Of a stretch of 8,018 bases of DNA, positions 1 through 6,337 are shown in pieces. Numbering within the stretch: the first letter of the stretch is position 1; each line of letters opens with the position of its first letter. The stretch lies in NCBI GenBank assembly GCA_018714575.1, contig DVNF01000116.1, positions 1 to 8,018 of the forward strand. The letters are read 5' to 3'. Under the pieces are notes generated by a model, which saw only the letters and a program-made list of their open reading frames with translations, ran no database searches and was not told the DNA's origin. The position numbers and the translations under genes are program-made. This DNA is from Candidatus Stercoripulliclostridium merdigallinarum. GTDB lineage: Bacteria; Bacillota; Clostridia; Christensenellales; DTU072.

Positions 1-1238
1 GCAGTCACCAGGTCTTGGAAGATCACCAAAGGTCTTTCGCGGACGACGATCTGTTTTTCTACGGTTTCGCCGTTATATACCGCCGTTAATGTCACGACGC
101 CGGCCTTTAACGGCGACAGTTTCCACCGCCCTTCCGAAAGCCTGACCGACAGAATATTCGGATCGGAAGAAGTCAAGGATATTTGCGTGTTCGCTTCCTC
201 GCCGAAGGCGGCTCCGCCATATATACCAAACCCTGCAAAATAACTGCCGTTATTGGTATAAACGGTCGACAATCCGTCCGTAAATCCCCACTCTGCGCCG
301 CCGATCACGACGTTTAACGGGAAATCGAATTCGACTGTTTGTTCGGTTTCGTCCTCGTCGATATAAGTATAACTTCCGAACACGGTACCCGTTTCGGCGT
401 CGTAAGCAAAGTTTAAATCGGTTGCCGTCACCAAAATTATGCCGCGAACGGCGTTTTCCAAATCATCCGCGGAGTCTACACGAACGGTATTTTCAGACGC
501 CAAAGCGCCCGAAACGTCAACGCAAAAATATCTTTGGTGCAAATTGACGTCCTTGTCGTACAAGCCTACTCTGATTATAGCGACGGTATTTCCGTCCCCC
601 GATTGTCTTTTCAAAGGACGGACTATGCCGTTTTCCACCGTTACAAGATCCTCGCCGTAGGTGACGTCCCATTCCGGAGCGTGATCTTCGTCCAAGGCGT
701 CTATCGGGTGTGCATTGCACACAAAGCGAGTCGGAAAGGACAGTCGATAAGGATCCAAACCGACAGAGTCGTTTGCGTTATCGACCGATTCCACATAGTT
801 TCCTAAGTCGTCATAGACGGTCAAAGCCGTCACTTTTGTACTGCGGACATAGAAATTCAACTGCACCTGCACGTTGATGTTTTTAGCGGCGCGCACGATG
901 ATAGACACAGCCCCTGCGCCCGACGCCACTATATCATAGCGGTTGCTGTCGCCCTGTTGTACCAAATCGATACTTGCGGTAGTCCCTTCCACTTGTTCGT
1001 AAATTATGCTTTTATCGGGGGTGATCGAAGGGTATATCTCGATTATCAAAAAATCGCCGGTATCCGTAGACGCCATTATCAAAGTGTCAGTCGAAATTTC
1101 TACGTTGGAAGAATCTTTGACTACGATACTTTCCGGATTTACCGGAGCAAAATTCAAAATTATGTCCGAAGTCGCACTCAGCGCCAATATTACGATTACG
1201 GGTATTATGCAAATTACCGCTATCAAAAATTTCTTCAT
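1..1238 (-). CDS. Secreted or membrane-anchored surface protein with Ig-like (Big2-type) repeats, 3' end outside window
   Basis: The minus strand is open without a stop from the ATG at 1238 to the window edge (412 whole codons), so the protein is 5'-complete and 3'-truncated. Residues 1-21 are MKK followed by a long hydrophobic run (FLIAVICIIPVIVILAL), a signal peptide or N-terminal anchor. The rest is rich in beta-strand-forming, Thr/Val/Asp-rich sequence. Three Ig-like units can be made out at about residues 36-132, 136-242 and 350-400. The last is the clearest: TSSDPNILSVR, then SPLKAGVVTLTAVYNG, then a V-x-V end, which is the usual Big2 pattern. Such domains are common in cell-surface adhesins and cell-wall proteins; the actual role is unknown. 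The start is set by GAGGAAGG (1250-1257 on the complement), 11 nt upstream, rather long spacing. An in-frame ATG at 1292 lacks a ribosome site. There are no clear Cys or enzyme motifs in the visible part. Divergent from the FkbM gene. Confidence 0.8.
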   Translation of the reverse strand, partial: MKKFLIAVICIIPVIVILALSATSDIILNFAPVNPESIVVKDSSNVEISTDTLIMASTDTGDFLIIEIYPSITPDKSIIYEQVEGTTASIDLVQQGDSNRYDIVASGAGAVSIIVRAAKNINVQVQLNFYVRSTKVTALTVYDDLGNYVESVDNANDSVGLDPYRLSFPTRFVCNAHPIDALDEDHAPEWDVTYGEDLVTVENGIVRPLKRQSGDGNTVAIIRVGLYDKDVNLHQRYFCVDVSGALASENTVRVDSADDLENAVRGIILVTATDLNFAYDAETGTVFGSYTYIDEDETEQTVEFDFPLNVVIGGAEWGFTDGLSTVYTNNGSYFAGFGIYGGAAFGEEANTQISLTSSDPNILSVRLSEGRWKLSPLKAGVVTLTAVYNGETVEKQIVVRERPLVIFQDLVT

Positions 1239-1355
1239 CCTTAAACGCGCCTTCCTCGAATCCGCACATAGCTTTAGCGGTTTCCTTTGCATTCACGCCA
1301 AATCGGCTAAGTCAAAACAAATCGCTTTGTTTCCTTCCCTATCGTTCGGTTATCT
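1239..1355 (-). promoter_or_regulatory. Long 5' leader able to fold, upstream of the Ig-like surface protein gene
   Basis: From the predicted start of transcription (about 1355) to the ATG at 1238 lie about 117 untranslated bases. Seen directly: a perfect 7-bp hairpin AAACAAA-GCGA-TTTGTTT with a GNRA-type loop (1315-1332, read on the minus strand), a small GCC-GATTT-GGC hairpin (1297-1307), and a CCGC...GCGG stem (1262-1280) that GAAT/ATTC could close further out. The ribosome site follows directly. This could be a cis-acting RNA, but I cannot match it to a riboswitch family. Parts recall the c-di-GMP-I class (GCAAAG, CUAA, AUG), but its GGCAAACC block is missing. Confidence 0.3.
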
Positions 1356-1361
1356 TAGATA

Positions 1362-1391
1362 ATTATATATAAAAATATAAATACATGTCAA
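1362..1391 (-). promoter_or_regulatory. Sigma-70/A-type promoter of the Ig-like surface protein gene
   Basis: Read on the minus strand: perfect -35 TTGACA (1386-1391), an 18-bp AT-only-like spacer, then perfect -10 TATAAT (1362-1367). Both boxes match consensus. The predicted start of transcription is near 1355, giving a leader of about 117 nt. A GTTTTAAAAC palindrome (1408-1417) and A/T tracts lie just upstream and could act as an UP-like element. Confidence 0.8.
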
Positions 1392-1495
1392 TAACCAAAA
1401 TTTAAGCGTTTTAAAACCGCCACACCCCTTTCGAAAACCTAAAAAATCAGATAAAACGAAAGACGGAGCGGCGCTATAAACAGAAAGCAGTAATG

Positions 1496-1517
1496 ACTTT
1501 TCATTAACTTTTCATTA
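1496..1517 (+). repeat. Exact 11-bp tandem direct repeat upstream of the FkbM gene
   Basis: ACTTTTCATTA occurs twice head to tail without a gap or mismatch (1496-1506 and 1507-1517). TAATGA (1491-1496) also forms an inverted match with TCATTA (1501-1506). An 11-bp direct repeat, about one helical turn, is the layout of sites bound by PhoB/OmpR-type response regulators; the E. coli Pho box uses 7-bp repeats at 11-bp period. The repeat lies about 45 bp upstream of the predicted -10 box, so an activator site is plausible. Which protein binds, if any, cannot be told from the sequence. Confidence 0.45.
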
Positions 1518-1535
1518 CACTTCAGGCGATAACCG

Positions 1536-1567
1536 TTGCAGCATAATAGCGTTTAAAAGCATATAAT
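1536..1567 (+). promoter_or_regulatory. Probable promoter of the FkbM gene
   Basis: A perfect -10 TATAAT lies at 1562-1567. The best -35 candidate is TTGCAG (1536-1541), but the 20-bp spacer is longer than ideal, which would fit a promoter that needs an activator. Transcription would start near 1574, leaving a leader of about 15 nt with GGAG (1581-1584) five bases before the ATG. Confidence 0.5.
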
Positions 1568-1589
1568 GAAATAAACGAACGGAGCGGAA

Positions 1590-2516
1590 ATGAACGTAAC
1601 AGACCTGTCATTTTACTCACTGATCGACGAGATCGCGCATTTAGAAGTGGACGAATTATACCGGCGGATCAGAGAAAACTTTGCCGCCGTAAACCCTGTT
1701 ACCGCCCGAAATATGGCTGTATTTTTCAACAAATTCGGATATTGGGGTAAACTCGAACCCGAAAAAGGTATTTATGAGGAAATCGAGCTGAAGGCAACGG
1801 CATTGCGATCACATCTAAGCGATTACCTGTGGGTATACGAACGGCTGTGCGATTACCGCTCTAAGAAAACATTTTACGCCGTACTGTCTAATTGGTACCG
1901 CTATGATTTCGCCTGCACCGCGAAAGCCAAAGAATATCTGTTCGACGACTATTTCGATCTGGATCTGGTAAAATGTTCGCGTGACGAAGTCGTCGTAGAC
2001 TTAGGCGCGTATACGGGAGATACGACCTTATCTTATATCCGAAACTACGGCGAAGAATGTTACAAAAGGATATATTGTTACGAGATCACCCCGTCCGTTT
2101 TCGCCGTACTGAAAAACACCCTTGCCCGTTACCGGGATATCGAATACAGATTAAAGGGCGTTAGCGACGAATGCGGCGCGATGAAACTGCAACTCAGTTG
2201 CGGCGGCAATTCCGCAAACGTATTGAGCTTAGTCGGCGAAGAAACCGTGGAAACCACCACTTTGGACGCCGATATATCGGAACCGGTCAGCCTGATAAAG
2301 GCGGATATAGAAGGCTACGAACTGAAAGCTCTTCGCGGTGCCGCCCGACACATCGTAAACGATCACCCTAAGTTGCTGATTTCCGTATACCACTCGAACG
2401 ACGATATATGGGAAATTCCCAAAACGATACACGCGTTTTCGTCGGATTACCGCTTTTATCTAAGGTTCAAGGGCTCTTGCATATACCCTACCGAGATAAC
2501 CCTGTTCGCGCTATAG
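1590..2516 (+). CDS. FkbM-family SAM-dependent methyltransferase
   Basis: 308 residues. The catalytic domain (about residues 130-308) has the SAM-binding motif I VVVDLGAYTGDTT (134-146), the acidic YEITPSV end of the second strand (164-170), the FkbM hallmark LIKADIEGYELKALRGA (235-251), and the late ISVYHSNDDIWEIP segment (265-278) usual in this family. FkbM-type enzymes methylate hydroxyl groups on polyketides, sugars and cell-surface glycans; the substrate here cannot be read from sequence. Residues 1-125 form a mostly helical, charged N-terminal region with no family that I recognise. There is no signal peptide, so it should be cytoplasmic. GGAG at 1581-1584 supports the ATG at 1590. The gene stands alone between a divergent surface-protein gene and a convergent sialate operon, so an exported or surface sugar is a possible substrate, but this is only an inference. 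Confidence 0.85.
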   Translation: MNVTDLSFYSLIDEIAHLEVDELYRRIRENFAAVNPVTARNMAVFFNKFGYWGKLEPEKGIYEEIELKATALRSHLSDYLWVYERLCDYRSKKTFYAVLSNWYRYDFACTAKAKEYLFDDYFDLDLVKCSRDEVVVDLGAYTGDTTLSYIRNYGEECYKRIYCYEITPSVFAVLKNTLARYRDIEYRLKGVSDECGAMKLQLSCGGNSANVLSLVGEETVETTTLDADISEPVSLIKADIEGYELKALRGAARHIVNDHPKLLISVYHSNDDIWEIPKTIHAFSSDYRFYLRFKGSCIYPTEITLFAL

Positions 2517-2632
2517 CCGTAACGCAAAAATTTTCGGCAGTCAAGCGGCTTCGGCTGAATTGTATATCACGAAATGCCGATAACACAATATAAAAAAGTT
2601 TTTGCCTAGCTTTCCTGCTCCTTAAAATATAA

Positions 2633-2668
2633 AAAGCCTCCTACGGCAGTTTCGCCGCAGGAGGCTTT
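2633..2668. terminator. Bidirectional intrinsic terminator between FkbM gene and nanA
   Basis: GCCTCCT-a-CGGC pairs with GCCG-c-AGGAGGC across a 6-nt loop, with one A/C mismatch and flanking AAA/TTT. On the minus strand the stem is followed by TTTTTATATTTT, a good U-tract, 69 nt after the nanA stop. On the plus strand only TTT follows, so it is weaker for the FkbM transcript, 117 nt after that stop. It sits between two convergent genes, as expected for a shared terminator. Confidence 0.85.
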
Positions 2669-2697
2669 CCTGAAACTTTCTGTTTCGGTTTAAGTAA

Positions 2698-2735
2698 TGC
2701 GGTAAATTTTGATTTAAAGTTACCGTTTTACCGCA
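2698..2735. repeat. Inverted repeat directly downstream of the nanA stop
   Basis: TGCGGTAAA (2698-2706) and TTTACCGCA (2727-2735) are perfect 9-bp inverted copies around a 20-nt loop. A nested alternative pairs GGTAA (2701-2705) with TTACC (2720-2724). No U-tract follows on either strand, so it is not a classic terminator. It begins 1 nt after the nanA stop codon and may be a 3'-end stabilising hairpin or a protein site. Confidence 0.5.
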
Positions 2736-2736
2736 A

Positions 2737-3609
2737 TTAATTCAATTTAGCCGCAATTTCTTTTGCGACCTTTTTGCCTTCTTCGGAAAGGGGCAGGAAA
2801 GGTTTGCGGCAGTTGCCCATGGGTATTCCCAATTCGGTCAGGATCGCCTTTTCCATAGCGAACACGCCGTAAGGCAACATCGCTTCGATTATGCGGTTGA
2901 CTTTGGTTTGGACTGCCATTGCCGTTTTCAAATCACCGGCTTTGAATGCCTTATAAATTGCCAAAATGTCGTCTTGCAACAGGTTGTACGTAGAGCCTAT
3001 ACCGCCGTCGGCGCCCATCGAAAGACCGCCTATCAACATTTCGTCAAAGCCGTTGAATACCGTTAAGGGGCGTTTCATGTGTTTAAAGCGTTCCAATTCG
3101 AACAGGTTGACCGAAGTATGTTTGACGCCCATAAGTTTCGGGTCGTCGATCATTTCGGAAACCAGGCTGAGCATGCCGTCAAAGCCGCCGGACGCGGGGA
3201 AGTTATAAATCAACATCGGAAGATCTGTAGCCGCCAAAATGTCCTTATAATATCCGCGAATAGCTTCGCCGGAGAAGGAATAATAGTACGGAGCCACCGC
3301 GCTGACCGCGTCGTAGCCAAGTTTTGCCGCTTCCTTTGCCATGCGAACGGAACAGTCTGTAGAGGTCGATCCTACATGCGCGATCAAAGTAACTCTGCCT
3401 TTGACGACGGAAGCGACGTATTTCAACAACGCCACCCTTTCGTCCTCACTCATCATCATAGCTTCGCCGCTGGAGCCCGCTACGTACATGCCGTCCAGAC
3501 CTTTGGCAATGTTTCTTTCAACAAGTTTGCCGGTTGCTTCGAAATTGATACTGCCGTCGTCGTTAAACGCAGTCAACAGCGCCGCATACATTCCGGAAAA
3601 ATCTTTCAT
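2737..3609 (-). CDS. nanA: N-acetylneuraminate lyase (sialic acid aldolase)
   Basis: 290 residues, close to the E. coli enzyme (297). It is a class I aldolase of the DapA/NanA TIM-barrel superfamily that reversibly cleaves N-acetylneuraminate to N-acetylmannosamine and pyruvate in the cytoplasm. Visible active-site elements in order: GSSGE (45-49), Tyr135 in LIYNFPA, Schiff-base Lys163 in GVKHT, GFDE (187-190) and GIGSTYN (203-209, with Ser206). The GFDE and GADGGIGSTYN blocks and the late CRKPF mark the sialate lyase branch rather than dihydrodipicolinate synthase. The usual GSTGE is GSSGE here, a mild Thr-to-Ser change at the pyruvate-carboxylate site. AAGGAG (3618-3623, complement) lies 8 nt before the ATG. 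It is the last gene of a three-gene operon, 15 nt after the lipoprotein stop, and is followed by an inverted repeat and a terminator. No nanE or nanK is adjacent. Confidence 0.92.
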   Translation of the reverse strand: MKDFSGMYAALLTAFNDDGSINFEATGKLVERNIAKGLDGMYVAGSSGEAMMMSEDERVALLKYVASVVKGRVTLIAHVGSTSTDCSVRMAKEAAKLGYDAVSAVAPYYYSFSGEAIRGYYKDILAATDLPMLIYNFPASGGFDGMLSLVSEMIDDPKLMGVKHTSVNLFELERFKHMKRPLTVFNGFDEMLIGGLSMGADGGIGSTYNLLQDDILAIYKAFKAGDLKTAMAVQTKVNRIIEAMLPYGVFAMEKAILTELGIPMGNCRKPFLPLSEEGKKVAKEIAAKLN

Positions 3610-3624
3610 ATCTGTATCTCCTTA

Positions 3625-4470
3625 TTAGAAAGTAATTGTCGTTGATTCTTTCTCTTTTATTATAGCTTTGTCTACCGTATAGATCCTGCCGCCTTCCAAG
3701 TAGTTGCGCTGATCTGCCGGAAGGTAGTATATGTGTTCGTTATACAGTTCTATTTCCGAAACGGCTCCGTCGGTGATCGTGTAATCGATCCTGTCCATTT
3801 CGACCTTTTCGATGCCGCCGCCGGCTGTCCAGTTATAATCCTCTGCGCCGGCTTCTTTTACCACGGTACCGTCCGCCAGCCGCGCCGATCCGTCCTCGGC
3901 AAAGGTCGCCCATTCGCCGCTTTTCATCAATACCGATTCGATATTGACTCTGATGATGTCCATGCCCAATCGCACTATGCCCTGATATGTAACTTTATGA
4001 GCGGCCTCGCTGCCCAGCGAACGGCTGAACCAATAATCCAAAAAGCCGCCAAAGCCGTCATCGGCATAATTGCCTGTCGTGGTTGTGTCCTGACCGACTT
4101 GTTTGCCCATTTCGTCGCGTGCGGCGGGAGTAGTTTTGGTAAAAGTTCCTCCGATCACGCCGTCAGTCGTATGCAACGAAAAAGCGTACTCGGTATTCAG
4201 CCATTCGGTGGACTCCTCGTCGTTCCAATTCGTCCTGGTAGCTTCGCCGTCGTCCTCGTTCAGGTATTTTTGATATTGCTTCTCGCTGTACAGTTCCAAA
4301 ACCTCATGCGAGTATTCGAAGTCTATGTCGAAGCCGTTTTCTATTGTCTTGTCAATGGCGTTTTTTAATTCCGTTTGCACTTCGTCGTCGGGAATGTTGC
4401 ACGCCTGCAACGCAACCAGCGCCGACAATATTATAATTACGACAACAGATATTTTCAAGGATTTTTTCAT
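3625..4470 (-). CDS. Lipoprotein of unrecognised family, sialate operon
   Basis: 281 residues. It starts with a lipoprotein signal peptide: MKKSLK, a hydrophobic core (about residues 7-20) and a lipobox LQAC with the lipidated Cys24, so the mature protein should be tethered to the outer face of the membrane. The mature part is acidic, with an early helical stretch (about 30-75, with EVLELYSEKQYQKYL) and then alternating beta-like segments, ending in several short strands (about 205-281). The fold could resemble LolA/LppX-like or other antiparallel lipoprotein beta-sheets, but I recognise no family. The ATG lies 1 nt after the symporter stop (TAA-T-ATG), with GAGGGGG (4480-4486, complement) inside the symporter's last codons, so translation is probably coupled. 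Its place between symporter and nanA suggests ligand capture, partner or assembly work for the transporter; this is inference only. Confidence 0.8.
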   Translation of the reverse strand: MKKSLKISVVVIIILSALVALQACNIPDDEVQTELKNAIDKTIENGFDIDFEYSHEVLELYSEKQYQKYLNEDDGEATRTNWNDEESTEWLNTEYAFSLHTTDGVIGGTFTKTTPAARDEMGKQVGQDTTTTGNYADDGFGGFLDYWFSRSLGSEAAHKVTYQGIVRLGMDIIRVNIESVLMKSGEWATFAEDGSARLADGTVVKEAGAEDYNWTAGGGIEKVEMDRIDYTITDGAVSEIELYNEHIYYLPADQRNYLEGGRIYTVDKAIIKEKESTTITF

Positions 4471-4471
4471 A

Positions 4472-6148
4472 TTATCTGTCCCCCTCTGCGGAAAATTCCG
4501 CCTCTGTCGCTTTTTCGTCCGACGCAGCTATTTCTATATCCAGGATACGTTCCTCATCGGCTTTTTCGGCGCGCAAGGCGTCGGCTACGGCCTGAGCGTT
4601 TCTGCGTTTGCCGATGACTTCCCTGATTTGGGAATAGTTCACCGCGCCCGCGTGTATGCCGGGCTTAGACAGATTGCCGAACTCCTCTACGTCTCCGCCC
4701 GCATAGGAAAACGCCTGTTCCGCCAACCGCCTTTCCTCGTGTTTAATGGCAAGTTCTTCCTGTATGTTCCTGATCCTGGCGCCGGTGAGGTTATAAAACA
4801 ACATCGGAACTATGCTGACCAAATTCAATACCGCGGGAATTATCGTATATATTGCAAACAAACCGCCTTTGGTATATTCAGATTGCACCGGAACGTGACC
4901 CTCGACGAATCCCAAAGGTTGGCTGAACAGGAAATAACCTAATAAGAAAGTAAGGAAATAGTCTTTCAATCCGCTGGAAACCTTGCTGCGCAGTCCCATC
5001 AGCGAATAAGTTATGCCTTCCTGGCGCTGACCGGTCTTGTGTTCCCAATAGTCGATCGTATCCGCCGCCATCAAGTGCGGAACTACGTTCAGAACGCCTA
5101 CCGGCAACATCGTAAAGAACATCAATATAGCTATCAGATACCACGGCACAGTCATGCCGACGAAATAAACCCCGACCAAGCACACCGAATGCCATATCGT
5201 AGCGATAATAAACAGTTGCTTTGCGTTAAAGTGTCGTTTCAGCTTCGGAGCAAACAGCATACCTATCATCGAAGCTATGGCTCCCGGCAGCGCGAAAGCG
5301 ATTTGCAACGAGCCGTTTCCGTAGATATACGCGACGACGTACATTATTGCCGCCGAAACCAGATTGCGGAAGAACGTCAACAAGTTAGAACAGATCAGGA
5401 TCAGGAAAGGTTTGTTTTTAAACAGGTACTTAAAGCCTTCCGACCATTTCGGAATCTGGTTTGTAGGTTCGATGCGTTCCTTTAGAACCAATGCGCTGAT
5501 GACCATAAATATCGGAGCAATCACGCCGATGACCACCGCCGTTCCGGTATATGTAAATTCGTAGTTATCGTTAGTGACCAACAACCCGAAGGAGATCAGG
5601 ACCAACGCCGATTGTTCGCCTATCGAACCGAGTATGCGGCTGATGGAAATGATTTTCGTTCTTTCGTCGACATTCGGGGAAACGACTGCGGGCAACCCTT
5701 GCAACGGCACCTCGACCGCGGTACCGACCGTGGAAAACAGTATATAGGTCACATACATGAACACGATTTTTCCTACGCTAGACATTCCGCGGAAGTTGAT
5801 AAACATTAAAATCGTACAAGCCGCATAAGGAATACTCGCCCATAACAAATACGGGCGCATCTTGCCCATTTTAGAACGCGTTTTGTCGACAATGACCCCC
5901 ATGATCGGGTCGTTAATGCCGTCCCAAATTTTCGCTATCAAAAACATGGTGCCGACATAAGTCAACGGAATGTTCATTATGGAAGTGTAGAAAAATAATA
6001 AATAGCCCTGAGCAAGACCCGTTATAGCGCTGCAAGCGAATTGGGTAAGGGAAAACCAGATATAATCTTTTTTCCCAAGGTACTTTCTGTCCAGCAAATC
6101 GTCGAAAGTCGCTTTCTTTTTAAAAGACAGCGAAGCCGTGTTACTCAT
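4472..6148 (-). CDS. GPH-family (MelB-like) sugar:cation symporter, candidate sialate transporter
   Basis: 558 residues from the ATG at 6148. It belongs to the glycoside-pentoside-hexuronide group of the major facilitator superfamily. The signature after helix 2, KIWDGINDPIMGVIVDKTR (73-91), is clear, with Asp76 and Asp80 matching the cation-site Asp55 and Asp59 of MelB. A second signature, DYWEHKTGQRQEGITYS (366-382), matches the late cytoplasmic loop. About twelve hydrophobic segments lie between residues 30 and 455. The position of MelB Asp124 appears to be Glu146 (GTAVEVP). A charged, non-membrane tail of about 100 residues (457-558) extends beyond the normal end of the family. It is the first gene of the operon with a lipoprotein and nanA, which points to sialate or another acidic sugar as substrate; sequence alone cannot prove it. 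An in-frame TTG at 6166 has no ribosome site; GAGGAG lies between it and the chosen ATG. Confidence 0.88.
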   Translation of the reverse strand: MSNTASLSFKKKATFDDLLDRKYLGKKDYIWFSLTQFACSAITGLAQGYLLFFYTSIMNIPLTYVGTMFLIAKIWDGINDPIMGVIVDKTRSKMGKMRPYLLWASIPYAACTILMFINFRGMSSVGKIVFMYVTYILFSTVGTAVEVPLQGLPAVVSPNVDERTKIISISRILGSIGEQSALVLISFGLLVTNDNYEFTYTGTAVVIGVIAPIFMVISALVLKERIEPTNQIPKWSEGFKYLFKNKPFLILICSNLLTFFRNLVSAAIMYVVAYIYGNGSLQIAFALPGAIASMIGMLFAPKLKRHFNAKQLFIIATIWHSVCLVGVYFVGMTVPWYLIAILMFFTMLPVGVLNVVPHLMAADTIDYWEHKTGQRQEGITYSLMGLRSKVSSGLKDYFLTFLLGYFLFSQPLGFVEGHVPVQSEYTKGGLFAIYTIIPAVLNLVSIVPMLFYNLTGARIRNIQEELAIKHEERRLAEQAFSYAGGDVEEFGNLSKPGIHAGAVNYSQIREVIGKRRNAQAVADALRAEKADEERILDIEIAASDEKATEAEFSAEGDR

Positions 6149-6154
6149 ACGCCG

Positions 6155-6160
6155 CTCCTC
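6155..6160 (-). promoter_or_regulatory. Ribosome binding site fixing the symporter start
   Basis: GAGGAG on the minus strand, 6 nt before the ATG at 6148. It lies downstream of the in-frame TTG at 6166, so it excludes that codon as the start. Confidence 0.85.
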
Positions 6161-6194
6161 ACACAATAACTTTTGCTCTAATTAAATTATATTT

Positions 6195-6210
6195 ATGATA
6201 AAACTATCGT
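6195..6210. promoter_or_regulatory. Possible operator: imperfect palindrome over the -10 box
   Basis: ATGATA-AAAC-TATCGT is a 16-bp inverted repeat with five of six positions paired, covering the whole -10 hexamer and part of the spacer. A repressor bound here would block polymerase, as expected for a sugar-inducible operon. It is short and AT-rich, so chance is a real possibility. Confidence 0.35.
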
Positions 6211-6223
6211 ATATATTTGTCAA
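6195..6223 (-). promoter_or_regulatory. Promoter of the symporter-lipoprotein-nanA operon
   Basis: Read on the minus strand: perfect -35 TTGACA (6218-6223), a 17-bp spacer and -10 TATCAT (6195-6200). Transcription would start near 6188, giving a leader of about 40 nt to the ATG at 6148. No other promoter of similar quality was seen further down the operon, and the 1-nt and 15-nt gaps inside it leave no room for one. Confidence 0.75.
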
Positions 6224-6337
6224 GGTTAGGCGCGCAAAAAAATAATTAAAAGCGAAATATATTTGCTATTGACCGCTATTTTCGCGCCATGCGTCAAATA
6301 AGCCTCTCTCGTATTTTCCCTCGAGTCTTAACGGCGC

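Noticed and set aside
1239..1292. In-frame ATG at 1292 for the Ig-like protein
   Set aside because: No ribosome site before it, and it would put 18 basic residues ahead of a normal MKK signal sequence.
1239..1355. A confident c-di-GMP-I riboswitch call in the leader
   Set aside because: Only scattered 3' elements resemble the class; the GGCAAACC block and the expected helix order are missing.
2737..3609. Dihydrodipicolinate synthase (dapA) as the identity of the aldolase
   Set aside because: The GFDE, GADGGIGSTYN and CRKPF blocks match sialate lyases; DapA has different residues there.
3079..3645. 188-codon plus-strand open frame opposite nanA
   Set aside because: It lies antisense to a gene with full catalytic motifs, its translation has no recognisable domain, and no ribosome site precedes it.
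3733..4942. Two plus-strand open frames of 205-211 codons opposite the lipoprotein and symporter
   Set aside because: Antisense shadows of well-supported genes with low-complexity, Cys/Phe-rich translations and no ribosome site.
6149..6166. TTG start adding six residues to the symporter
   Set aside because: It lies upstream of GAGGAG, which is well placed for the ATG at 6148, and has no ribosome site itself.
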